This document shows positions 27,685 to 34,832 of a stretch of DNA of 64,000 nucleotides, in pieces. The stretch is from Clostridia bacterium (GTDB lineage Bacteria; Bacillota; Clostridia; Christensenellales; Borkfalkiaceae): contig JAFTKC010000010.1 of assembly GCA_017456055.1 (NCBI GenBank), positions 93,872-157,871 of the forward strand, given 5' to 3'. The position numbers were made by a program, and so were the translations under genes. Under the pieces are notes generated by a model. That model was not told where the DNA came from. It did no database searches and saw only the letters and a program-made list of their open reading frames with translations. The first letter of the stretch is position 1. Each line of letters starts with the position of its first letter.

Positions 27685-28587
27685 CTAATCCTTATATTTG
27701 CTTAAATTACCTAAAATAACTTTGAATAGTCTTTGATTATTTCCGTCGCCAACGAAACTATTGTGTGGCGTTATGATTGCGTTTTTCTTTTTCCAAAGTG
27801 GATTATCGCTTGATAACGGCTCTTCTTCAAAAACGTCTAACACTGCGCCTAATAATTTGTTATCTAGTGCGTTTATTAGTGCTTTTTCTTCTACCACTGC
27901 GCCCCTTGCTATATTTATTAGAACTGAATTATCTTTCATCTTAGCAAAGGTCTTTGTATTCATAAGCCCTTTCGTTTGTTCGGTTAGCGGAAGAGTTAAA
28001 ACAACCACGTTTGAAATTGACAAGCGCTCTTCTAACTCGCTAAGTGGATAAATTTTTTCGTAATTTATATCTTCTCTAACAAATAAATCTACTCCAATTA
28101 CATTTGCCCCGAAAGCGTTAAATCGTTTAGCGCATTCCGTTCCAACGTTGCCACAACCAACTATGCAAACGGTTTTGCCGTTTAACTCTAGTAGTTCTCT
28201 ATTTTTCTCCCACTTCCCATCTTTTTGATTATCGCAAAAGAACCTAGACTGCTTATAAATTTGCAAAACGCCACAAATAGCGAACTCTGCCATTGGAATA
28301 CTATAAACGCCACGAGCATTAAATACTTCGATATTATTTTTCTTCGCGTAATCCATTGGAACTCTATCAAACCCTGCGCTCGTTAGTTGAATAAGTTTTA
28401 GATTAACAAACTTCTCAATAGGGTGATACAAAAACAAGCCGTTGCATACAACCCCTTCTACTTCAGCGTAATCGCAAGGAAGATTGTCCTTTTCATTTTG
28501 CATAAAGATAACTTTATGCCCGATTTTCTCTATTTGATTGATTTGTTCGCTACTAAAATTCCAAGCGCCCGTAATCAATAATTTCAT
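27685..28587 (-). CDS. D-isomer-specific 2-hydroxyacid dehydrogenase
   Basis: A 300-residue NAD-dependent oxidoreductase. VCIVGCGNVGTECAKRFNAF is the nucleotide-binding loop; INIARGAVVEEKAL contains the substrate Arg, DVFEEEPL the catalytic-site Glu and ITPHNS the catalytic His. It reduces a 2-oxo acid (or oxidises a D-2-hydroxy acid). Finding it 1 base after a gene whose product ends in an HpcH/HpaI aldolase domain suggests the two act on the same 2-oxo or 2-hydroxy acid, possibly a lactyl- or glyceryl-like substituent; this is inference. Confidence 0.88.
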   Translation of the reverse strand: MKLLITGAWNFSSEQINQIEKIGHKVIFMQNEKDNLPCDYAEVEGVVCNGLFLYHPIEKFVNLKLIQLTSAGFDRVPMDYAKKNNIEVFNARGVYSIPMAEFAICGVLQIYKQSRFFCDNQKDGKWEKNRELLELNGKTVCIVGCGNVGTECAKRFNAFGANVIGVDLFVREDINYEKIYPLSELEERLSISNVVVLTLPLTEQTKGLMNTKTFAKMKDNSVLINIARGAVVEEKALINALDNKLLGAVLDVFEEEPLSSDNPLWKKKNAIITPHNSFVGDGNNQRLFKVILGNLSKYKD

Positions 28588-28588
28588 A

Positions 28589-30091
28589 CTAATTTAATCC
28601 TTTAACGATTTTTTTAACAATATTTTCTACTTCTTCTCTATTTTTTGCAAAATCTACAAGCCCTGATTGACATTGTTTTTCCCAATCTCTTATAGCCTTT
28701 AAGTCCACGTCGAATACTTTGCGAATTTCACCTAAATCGGTAATAACGCTCGTATTACAGAAACTTCTAGATAGTATTGCACAAGTCGAACCTATTCTAT
28801 AGTGCTCGGCAATAACCTTTTCAGCACAAAGCATTCCTTTACCTAAAGCGGCAATTCCTCCAAAACCAAACGGAATACCTTTCTTTTTGAACTTATCACA
28901 TAACCCTTCTAGAGTTCCGTCAACTAAAAGTTCAAACATAAATTTCATTCCATACCCTAAACTCAAGTCGTTTAAGCCCACGAAAATCTCGTCTAGTCCG
29001 TCTAATTCAAGTATTTCGTCAATACAAGCCACGGCTTCCGGCGTTTCTACTAAAGGAAGCGTTTTTGCTCTACCACCAACAAGCGAGATAAACTCTTTAA
29101 CTTCACTTGCCGTCTTAAAATACGGTAGCATTATTACGTCTGCCCCACTTTCCACGATAGCGTCGATCTCTTCTTTTGAAGAAGAATACTCTTCGGTAGT
29201 CTCGTGAATAGGATTGCAACGCACCATAACCTCAGCCTTACTTATAACCTTGCGGATATTTTTTATATCTTCTATCGTGTGATGTGACTGAACGGTATCC
29301 ATACCACCTTGTCTAACGGATTTTCCAATATATTCCATATCGATAAAAATTCGCTCTACTCCAGCGTCTTCTACAATCTTAGCAACGTCTACGTTGTTTG
29401 TTATGTACATCAATTTTAGATTTTTCGCATCTACTTGGTCTTTCGTCACGGCAACTTCTTGAGCCAACGATTCTTCCGTTTCAGGAAGAGAAACTACCGT
29501 CTTTCCCTTATTTTCGTTATCGGCGTTAGAGAACACCTTAAACACCGTCTTAAATAAAATCTTAATATCTAGCCACATTGTGAGGTTGTCCACGTACCAA
29601 ACGTTAAGTTTTATTCTCTTGTTCCACTCCACGTCCTTTCTTCCGTTTATTTGCGCCCAACCTGTGATACCCGGTCTAACTTCAAACATTCTATTTTGCT
29701 CTTCGGTGTACTTTTCTAGTGGCCAAGGATGATAAGTTAGTGGAGGTCTAGGTCCAATAAAACTCATATCTCCCTTAAGAACCGAAAGTAATTGTGGAAT
29801 TTCATCAAGACTGGTCGCTCTCAATATTTTACCAATCTTTGTGACTCTCGCATCTCCCTTACCAGAGTAAACGCCACTGCCTTGTTGCTCTGCCCCAACG
29901 CACATTGAGCGAAATTTTAAAATATTAAAGGTCCTTCCATTTTTTCCAAGACGTTGTTGCTTGAAAATAACGGGACCTTTAGAATCTATTTTTATTAAAA
30001 TTGCAATTATAAGCATAGGTATTGATGCAATTATCAAGCCAAAAATAGAAAAGAAAATATCAAATACCCTTTTTAAAAAATGTCTGTACAT
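28589..30091 (-). CDS. Initiating sugar transferase fused to an HpcH/HpaI-family aldolase
   Basis: A 500-residue two-domain protein, first in the operon. Residues about 1-195 are a small monotopic phosphoglycosyl transferase: a membrane helix (IFFSIFGLIIASIPMLIIA), the FKQQRLGKNG loop, the catalytic Asp-Glu in TSLDEIPQLL and GDMSFIGPRP. This part should start repeat-unit synthesis on undecaprenyl phosphate. After a linker, residues about 226-470 match the HpcH/HpaI aldolase family: RIFIDMEYIG, VMVRCNP, LPLVETPEAVACIDEIL (metal Glu) and FVGLNDLSLGYG (metal Asp). Aldolases of this type split or make 2-keto acids with pyruvate. One continuous frame supports a real fusion. Why the two activities are joined is unknown. 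Confidence 0.9.
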   Translation of the reverse strand: MYRHFLKRVFDIFFSIFGLIIASIPMLIIAILIKIDSKGPVIFKQQRLGKNGRTFNILKFRSMCVGAEQQGSGVYSGKGDARVTKIGKILRATSLDEIPQLLSVLKGDMSFIGPRPPLTYHPWPLEKYTEEQNRMFEVRPGITGWAQINGRKDVEWNKRIKLNVWYVDNLTMWLDIKILFKTVFKVFSNADNENKGKTVVSLPETEESLAQEVAVTKDQVDAKNLKLMYITNNVDVAKIVEDAGVERIFIDMEYIGKSVRQGGMDTVQSHHTIEDIKNIRKVISKAEVMVRCNPIHETTEEYSSSKEEIDAIVESGADVIMLPYFKTASEVKEFISLVGGRAKTLPLVETPEAVACIDEILELDGLDEIFVGLNDLSLGYGMKFMFELLVDGTLEGLCDKFKKKGIPFGFGGIAALGKGMLCAEKVIAEHYRIGSTCAILSRSFCNTSVITDLGEIRKVFDVDLKAIRDWEKQCQSGLVDFAKNREEVENIVKKIVKGLN

Positions 30092-30115
30092 ATAAAACCC
30101 CTACGTTTTTATGTG

Positions 30116-30174
30116 TTTAACTTTTTGTTAAAGGAGTGTTCTAGTGAAACAATTTATGAAAGTATACTACTCCT
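30116..30174 (-). promoter_or_regulatory. Structured leader of the polysaccharide operon
   Basis: Within the roughly 85-base leader the minus strand has AGGAGT (30169-30174) able to pair with ACTCCT (30132-30137), then a 6-bp hairpin TTTAAC/GTTAAA with 5-base loop (30116-30132). It might be a processing or antitermination site; no known class recognised. Confidence 0.35.
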
Positions 30175-30182
30175 ACCTTAAA

Positions 30183-30211
30183 ATTTTAACACAACACCCC
30201 CAAATAGTCAA
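30183..30211 (-). promoter_or_regulatory. Sigma-A promoter of the polysaccharide operon
   Basis: Minus strand TTGACT (30206-30211), exactly 17 bases, TAAAAT (30183-30188). Transcription should begin near 30176, leaving a leader of about 85 bases before the ATG at 30091, which has an AGGGG Shine-Dalgarno. Confidence 0.8.
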
Positions 30212-30318
30212 GGCCATATTTAAATTTATATTATATTATATAAATATATTTTACTAAATTTTTAAACAGAAACGACAAAAACAAACAAATTTCGACTATT
30301 TTTTAGAATAAAGAAAAA

Positions 30319-30345
30319 AGGTCATCCAACCAAGTTAGATAACCT
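30319..30345 (-). terminator. Intrinsic terminator after ftsL
   Basis: A 12-bp stem with two G-U pairs and a 3-base loop, followed on the minus strand by six T. It ends the mraZ-rsmH-ftsL transcript and cuts the dcw cluster off from the polysaccharide operon. The 80 bases between it and the ftsL stop also hold an interrupted GGCGC/GCGCC hairpin (30388-30416) without a T-run. Confidence 0.85.
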
Positions 30346-30425
30346 ATTTTCTAAAAAAAGTTTTAAGAATGTTTTAATATAACGATTTTTGGGCGCAACT
30401 ATAGATAGCGCCTAAAAATTAAAGT

Positions 30426-31085
30426 CTAATTTCCTTTAACCATGCCTAACCCTTCTGCTTGCTCGATAACGTAAGCATCAGAAGATACAGAGTCGATTTC
30501 TTGACTTAACACGCTGTATTCAGCTACTTTTTGATTTAAAATCTCAGTTTTAGCAGCACTTTGACTCTTTAATGAAGTTAAAACACCCGTGTTAAGCACG
30601 ATAAGTGCCAAAATTACGGTGACAGCCAAAGAGTATAGCACTAGAACTAATTTTCCCTTGCCGTTTAGTTGATAGCCTTGTTTTTGAGATTCTTTTTGTT
30701 TTTCCATGTCACTGTAAACCAAATCTACTTCACCATCACCAAACTGCAAGGTGGTAGAAGTCGGTTTAATATCTTCATCAGACAAGGATACTTCTTCAAT
30801 AGATTGGTCCACAACTGAAGTTTCTACAACGCTTTCAACCGTTTCAGTCTTAGCAACTTCAATCTCTTCCATATAACCACTTTCTGCATATCTATCGTAG
30901 TTTAAGAGTTTATCGAGATTTCTCTGCATTCTTTCTCTTGCTTCTTCGGTGGTTTCACCCCTTTTTTCGTCTTGGGTAAACTCAGTATAAGACGCCGGAA
31001 CTTTTCTCTCTAAAAGAGCGATTCCCGAGCCTTTTTGCTCATCATAATAACTTGTTCTACTTTCTTCGCGTCTAGTCGTTACCAT
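30426..31085 (-). CDS. ftsL: FtsL-like division protein with long cytoplasmic N-terminus
   Basis: A 219-residue bitopic protein. Residues about 1-143 are polar, acidic and probably disordered. One membrane helix (LVLVLYSLAVTVILALIVLN, about 146-166) is followed by a 50-residue outside coiled coil with the FtsL/DivIC-type ending EQAEGLGMVKGN. It would scaffold FtsI-FtsW at the septum. The assignment rests on this layout and on its place right after rsmH; sequence conservation in FtsL is always poor. The extended N-terminus is longer than in B. subtilis FtsL. A good Shine-Dalgarno (aaggag) precedes the start. Confidence 0.85.
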   Translation of the reverse strand: MVTTRREESRTSYYDEQKGSGIALLERKVPASYTEFTQDEKRGETTEEARERMQRNLDKLLNYDRYAESGYMEEIEVAKTETVESVVETSVVDQSIEEVSLSDEDIKPTSTTLQFGDGEVDLVYSDMEKQKESQKQGYQLNGKGKLVLVLYSLAVTVILALIVLNTGVLTSLKSQSAAKTEILNQKVAEYSVLSQEIDSVSSDAYVIEQAEGLGMVKGN

Positions 31086-31104
31086 TTGATTTCTCCTTAT
31101 CTTT

Positions 31105-32037
31105 TTATATCTTTTCCGCTATTCTAAGTTTTGCGCTTCTCGAACGAGAGTTTTTACTTAATTCCTCTTCGCTCGGAAGTATTGGATGTTTCGTAATTAT
31201 GTTTATTTCTTTCTTTTTTCCACATACGCATACGGGTAAACTTTTATCGCATATGCAGTCGGTTTCAAGTTCCTTAAAAGCCCTTTTTACAATCCTATCT
31301 TCTAAAGAATGAAAGGTCAATATAGCAAGTCTGCCTCCTTTTTTTAAGCCCCTCGCCATATCTAAAATCGTTTCATATAAACCGTCTAACTCGCCGTTAA
31401 CTTCTATTCTCAAAGCCTGAAACGTACGCTTAGACGGATGCCCGTCTTTTTTGAATTTAGCAGGAATACTCTTTTCGATTATCGCATTGAGTTCTCCTAC
31501 CGTTTCGATAGTTTTTCTCTGCCTTTCTAGACAAATGTTTTTTGCTATCGAATTTGAAAATCTTTCTTCGCCGTAAAGAGAAAAAATATTCTTTAACTCT
31601 TCTTGGCTATAAGTGTTTACAATTACTTTGGCTGACAAAGGATTATTTCTATCCATTCGCATATCAAGTTCTTCTTCAGCCGAGAGATAGGAAAAACCCC
31701 TACTTCTATCGTCTAGTTGAAAACTTGATACTCCCAAGTCTAATAATATTCCGTCAAAGCCTTCTATATGATACTCTTCTTTAATTTGCTTAAAATTTTT
31801 GAAGTTGCTTTTTATCGGCGTAAACCTTTCTCCAAATTCTTTTAGCCTCTCACCCGCTCTTTGCAAAGCGTAGTCGTCTAAATCAGTTGCAAAAAGTCTA
31901 CCATTTGGCGAACTTTTTTTTAATATCTCGCAAGAGTGACCACCGCCACCTAGAGTTCCATCAAAATAAATTCCACCATCTACTACCTTGAGTGCGTCTA
32001 AACACTCTTCAAGCATAACCGAAACGTGACTAAGCAT
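31105..32037 (-). CDS. rsmH: 16S rRNA (cytosine-1402-N4)-methyltransferase
   Basis: A 310-residue SAM-dependent enzyme. SHVSVMLEECLDAL is the typical start, YFDGTLGGGGHSCEIL the SAM motif, DGILLDLGVSSFQLD and RGFSYLSAEEELDMRMD family hallmarks, and LTFHSLEDRIVKRAF closes the fold. It methylates N4 of C1402 in 16S rRNA. It overlaps the mraZ stop by 8 bases and precedes ftsL, the classic order. Confidence 0.97.
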   Translation of the reverse strand: MLSHVSVMLEECLDALKVVDGGIYFDGTLGGGGHSCEILKKSSPNGRLFATDLDDYALQRAGERLKEFGERFTPIKSNFKNFKQIKEEYHIEGFDGILLDLGVSSFQLDDRSRGFSYLSAEEELDMRMDRNNPLSAKVIVNTYSQEELKNIFSLYGEERFSNSIAKNICLERQRKTIETVGELNAIIEKSIPAKFKKDGHPSKRTFQALRIEVNGELDGLYETILDMARGLKKGGRLAILTFHSLEDRIVKRAFKELETDCICDKSLPVCVCGKKKEINIITKHPILPSEEELSKNSRSRSAKLRIAEKI

Positions 32038-32461
32038 TGTTCTTTAACTCGTCTAACGCATCTGCTAAATCTAAGAAGTTAACGTCGTTAAAGTAATCGT
32101 TCCAAACTTCTTCACTCCATATTTCTACGCAGTTAGGACCTTTGAAAACAACTATATTTTTTTCAATCTTAGCGTATTTTCTAAGATTCTCTGGAAGAAG
32201 TATTCTACCTTGCTTGTCCTCTTCTGCTTGCCAAGTGTTATACAAAATGAAACGCGCTGCCTTAAGTTGATTCTCTCTATATCTGTTGATATTGTTTAAG
32301 GTCGCTTTTACTTCTTGCATTTCCTCTTCCGAGTAAACGTAAAGGCAGTTGCCCGAACCAACGGTGATATAGTAATTACTTCCAAGTTCTTCTCTTAACT
32401 TGGACGGAATACGCATTCTATTTTTAGCATCTAATTGATGTAAATAATTCTTGCCAGACAC
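32030..32461 (-). CDS. mraZ: Transcriptional regulator MraZ
   Basis: A 143-residue protein with two SpoVT/AbrB-like domains. The first carries LDAKNRMRIPSKLREEL and the second DKQGRILLPENLRKYA, the paired DxxGRxxxP motifs that define MraZ. MraZ binds repeats upstream of its own gene and controls the dcw operon. Three GTGGTCAAA repeats lie upstream here. It is the first gene of mraZ-rsmH-ftsL, with the Shine-Dalgarno GGGAGGAG. Confidence 0.97.
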   Translation of the reverse strand: MSGKNYLHQLDAKNRMRIPSKLREELGSNYYITVGSGNCLYVYSEEEMQEVKATLNNINRYRENQLKAARFILYNTWQAEEDKQGRILLPENLRKYAKIEKNIVVFKGPNCVEIWSEEVWNDYFNDVNFLDLADALDELKNNA

Positions 32462-32496
32462 CGTTTGAGACTCCTCCCTTTCTATTTTGCATTAGA

Positions 32497-32525
32497 ATTA
32501 TAACACAACTTTTGACCACCGTCAA
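32497..32525 (-). promoter_or_regulatory. Promoter of the mraZ-rsmH-ftsL operon
   Basis: Minus strand TTGACG (32520-32525), a 17-base spacer, TATAAT (32497-32502). One GTGGTCAAA repeat occupies the spacer, so a protein bound there would block RNA polymerase. Confidence 0.85.
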
Positions 32526-32592
32526 CCATTTTTTACAAATTTTTTTATGTTTTTGACCACTTTTTTTGTTTTTATAACAATATTTTGACCAC
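32511..32592 (-). promoter_or_regulatory. Three MraZ-box-like direct repeats
   Basis: GTGGTCAAA on the minus strand at 32511-32519, 32552-32560 and 32584-32592, two of them as AAAGTGGTCAAAA. They resemble the AAAGTGG-type MraZ boxes known from Firmicutes and mycoplasmas. Centre spacings are 41 and 32 bases. The distal copy is inside the murI coding end (Lys-Val-Val-Lys). Confidence 0.75.
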
Positions 32593-33300
32593 TTTTTTAT
32601 AAAATTTCTGATTTAATTCTCTAGATTTTCCAATAAACAATATCTCGTTTTCCCTTTTATTTCCTAGTGATTTTGTGATTTTAAGCGTTTTTAAGGTTTG
32701 GTTGATGGCAAAGTCTACTCCACTTGAAATTTTTTTGGGTTGAAAGTGGTTAAAAATTTGATTTTTCAAAAATTCGTAGTGGGTACAGCCCAAAATCACC
32801 ACGTCAAAGTAGTTTTTTTCGCTAATTAAACTTCTAAAATGCTCTCTTAAATTTATTTTATCGAGATTAAAAAGTTTTGCTTCAATATCCCCTGCAAGAT
32901 TTTCTAAGCCACATATCGTTAAGTTGTTTAAGTTTGAAAATTTTTTTGCCGTTGCCACGGTTGATAGTAAAAGTGTTTTTTCTCCATTTATCAACGAAGA
33001 TTCTACTGGTGGAAAAGTACCAATGGTTTTTACCGATAAATAATCTTCTATCCTATCTATCAAGTTTACGCTTAGAGTATTGCATCCTAACACCAACAAA
33101 CTAGCGTTATATTCCTTTATAAGTTCTAAATTATCTATGCTTAAACTCCAAAGTTCACGAACACTCTTGTTTCCGTATGGAGCGTTTAGATTATCGCCTA
33201 AATAAATAAGAGTTGTATTTGATAAAGCCTTGTCTAGTTCTCTTAAAACTGAAAGCCCACCTATTCCACTATCAAGCACGACTATTTTCTTTTTTTCCAT
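32572..33300 (-). CDS. murI: Glutamate racemase
   Basis: Makes D-glutamate for peptidoglycan. I chose the ATG at 33300 (242 residues, MEKKKIVVLDSGIGGLS) over a TTG 12 codons earlier because the family starts here. Catalytic motifs: VLDSGIGGLSVL, LGDNLNAPYGNKS, LGCNTLSV (first Cys) and LGCTHYEFL (second Cys). The protein is slightly short for the family. Its last codons contain the distal MraZ-box repeat, and it lies upstream of mraZ on the same strand without a clear terminator between. Confidence 0.93.
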   Translation of the reverse strand: MEKKKIVVLDSGIGGLSVLRELDKALSNTTLIYLGDNLNAPYGNKSVRELWSLSIDNLELIKEYNASLLVLGCNTLSVNLIDRIEDYLSVKTIGTFPPVESSLINGEKTLLLSTVATAKKFSNLNNLTICGLENLAGDIEAKLFNLDKINLREHFRSLISEKNYFDVVILGCTHYEFLKNQIFNHFQPKKISSGVDFAINQTLKTLKITKSLGNKRENEILFIGKSRELNQKFYKKVVKILL

Positions 33301-33372
33301 AGTAGATAATATGATTAAAATAAAAAAATTTGCCAAAAAACGATAAAATCAAAAAAAGTAGGCAAAATGTAG

Positions 33373-33401
33373 TTGCTTTTAATAATTTTTTATGTTAAAA
33401 T
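33373..33401 (+). promoter_or_regulatory. Promoter of rpsT
   Basis: TTGCTT (33373-33378), 17 bases, TAAAAT (33396-33401), followed by a strong Shine-Dalgarno AAGGAG 10 bases before the ATG. Confidence 0.65.
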
Positions 33402-33439
33402 AATTACCGAATTAAAATGAACTAAGGAGTGCATAGAAA

Positions 33440-33850
33440 ATGCCAAACATTAAATCAGCTAAAAAAAGAGTATTAGTAAACAACAAAAAAACTGAACAAA
33501 ACAAAATTATTCGTTCTGAAATGAGAACTGCAATCAAAAAGGTTGACCTTTTGATTAAGGAAAATAAATTAGAAGAACTTAACTGTGCTTTAAGTGCTGC
33601 TTTCAAGGCTATCGACGTTGCTCAATCTAAAAACATTATTCACGCAAACAATGCTAGCAACAAAAAAGCAAAACTTGCTAAAAAGGTTTTCGTTGCTACC
33701 AAGGGCGCTGCTGAAGTAAAGGTTGAAGTTAAAGAAGAAGTTAAGGCTGAACCTGTAGTTGAAGAAGTTAAGGAAGAAGTTGCTCCAGTTAAAAAGCCAA
33801 GAGCAAAAAAGGCTACTGCTAAAAAAGAAGAAGTAGCAGATAAAGAATAA
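33440..33850 (+). CDS. rpsT: 30S ribosomal protein S20 with a charged C-terminal extension
   Basis: The first 85 or so residues match S20: MPNIKSAKKRVLVNNKKTE, the internal helices, and the end NNASNKKAKLAKKV. S20 is normally 85-90 residues, but this protein has 136. The extra 48 residues are low-complexity, alternating acidic (VEVKEEVKAEPVVEEVKEEV) and basic (KKPRAKKATAKK) blocks. S20 binds 16S rRNA at the base of the body of the small subunit. The extension is in frame, has the same codon style and ends at a proper terminator, so it is probably real. Confidence 0.95.
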   Translation: MPNIKSAKKRVLVNNKKTEQNKIIRSEMRTAIKKVDLLIKENKLEELNCALSAAFKAIDVAQSKNIIHANNASNKKAKLAKKVFVATKGAAEVKVEVKEEVKAEPVVEEVKEEVAPVKKPRAKKATAKKEEVADKE

Positions 33851-33884
33851 TTTTTAGTTTTTTAGTTATTGATTTAAAATTAAA

Positions 33885-33911
33885 AACTTCGCTTTAGATT
33901 AAAGCGAAGTT
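33885..33911. terminator. Bidirectional terminator between rpsT and lgt
   Basis: A perfect 12-bp stem (aacttcgcttta / taaagcgaagtt) with a 3-base loop; seven T on the plus strand, five T on the minus strand. Confidence 0.9.
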
Positions 33912-33935
33912 TTTTTCGTTTAAATTTTTTTGATT

Positions 33936-34817
33936 TTATTCTTTTATTGGCTTTTTACCGTAAATTTCTATCATTTGCTCTTTTGACAAAATTTTATCTT
34001 TTTCAAAGAAAGGTGCTTTCTTTAGGAAAATTATTAGTATATACGCAACGCCACCCAAAATAAAGAATATCGATTGCCATTGAGAAGGTGTTAAGCCGAG
34101 AGCAAGATTTTCCACCCTTGCAGCGTCCCCCCTAAATATTTCGATTATCATACGCCATACGCCGTAGGAAATAAGGTAGGCAGGCATAGTAAACGTCGCT
34201 CCCTTCTTTTCGTATAAATACCACAATACACCGAAGGCGATAAACAAAAATAGCGCTTCATAAAGTTGAGTTGGAATATAGTAGCCCCATTGATGATAAC
34301 CATTAAGCGTGCCGTACATATAAATTCCACCCACAACGTAGTCACTACCTAAATAAGTTCCGTGACAACAACCTGCCATCAAGCAACCTATTCTTCCAAA
34401 AGCGTGAGCAATTAGTATGCACATAGGAGCAACTAATACTATTGTGTAGAAGTGCTTAACGTGTACGCCCTTTATATTTCCCTTAAAGAATATTTTACCA
34501 CCAACAAAATATGATAAAATAAACATTGCAGCGCCACCAATCAAACCACCCATAACGGTTATGCCAGCACTATAAAAGTCAAACTCACCCGTCTCCATCC
34601 ACACGTAAACGGCCTGATATAATTTAGCGAACAAAAATCCTACTGCTATTGCTATGATAGTGACGAAAAATGCAAACTCTTGAACGTTTTCCGGCATTCC
34701 CCTTCTTTTAGTAAAGTAGAAGAAGAACATTATGCACGCCACTAAGCCGATTGCAATACATATTCCGTATAAATATACTCCGTTTCCAAAAAGTTTAAAT
34801 AAAGCGTTTGGAACCAT
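33936..34817 (-). CDS. lgt: Prolipoprotein diacylglyceryl transferase
   Basis: A 293-residue membrane protein with about seven helices that attaches diacylglycerol to the lipobox Cys of prelipoproteins. HAFGRIGCLMAGCCHG is the Firmicutes form of the Lgt signature with the catalytic Arg region, and PTQLYEALFLF is also typical. Shine-Dalgarno AGGAGG. It follows the AEC transporter by 15 bases, so is co-transcribed from the promoter at 35860-35888. One likely client is the lipoprotein at 58383-61472. Confidence 0.95.
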   Translation of the reverse strand: MVPNALFKLFGNGVYLYGICIAIGLVACIMFFFYFTKRRGMPENVQEFAFFVTIIAIAVGFLFAKLYQAVYVWMETGEFDFYSAGITVMGGLIGGAAMFILSYFVGGKIFFKGNIKGVHVKHFYTIVLVAPMCILIAHAFGRIGCLMAGCCHGTYLGSDYVVGGIYMYGTLNGYHQWGYYIPTQLYEALFLFIAFGVLWYLYEKKGATFTMPAYLISYGVWRMIIEIFRGDAARVENLALGLTPSQWQSIFFILGGVAYILIIFLKKAPFFEKDKILSKEQMIEIYGKKPIKE

Positions 34818-34832
34818 AAAAACCTCCTATCG

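Noticed and set aside
10069-30091. Polysaccharide operon as an integrated mobile island
   Set aside because: No integrase, transposase, tRNA or direct repeats at its borders; codon style is similar to neighbours by eye.
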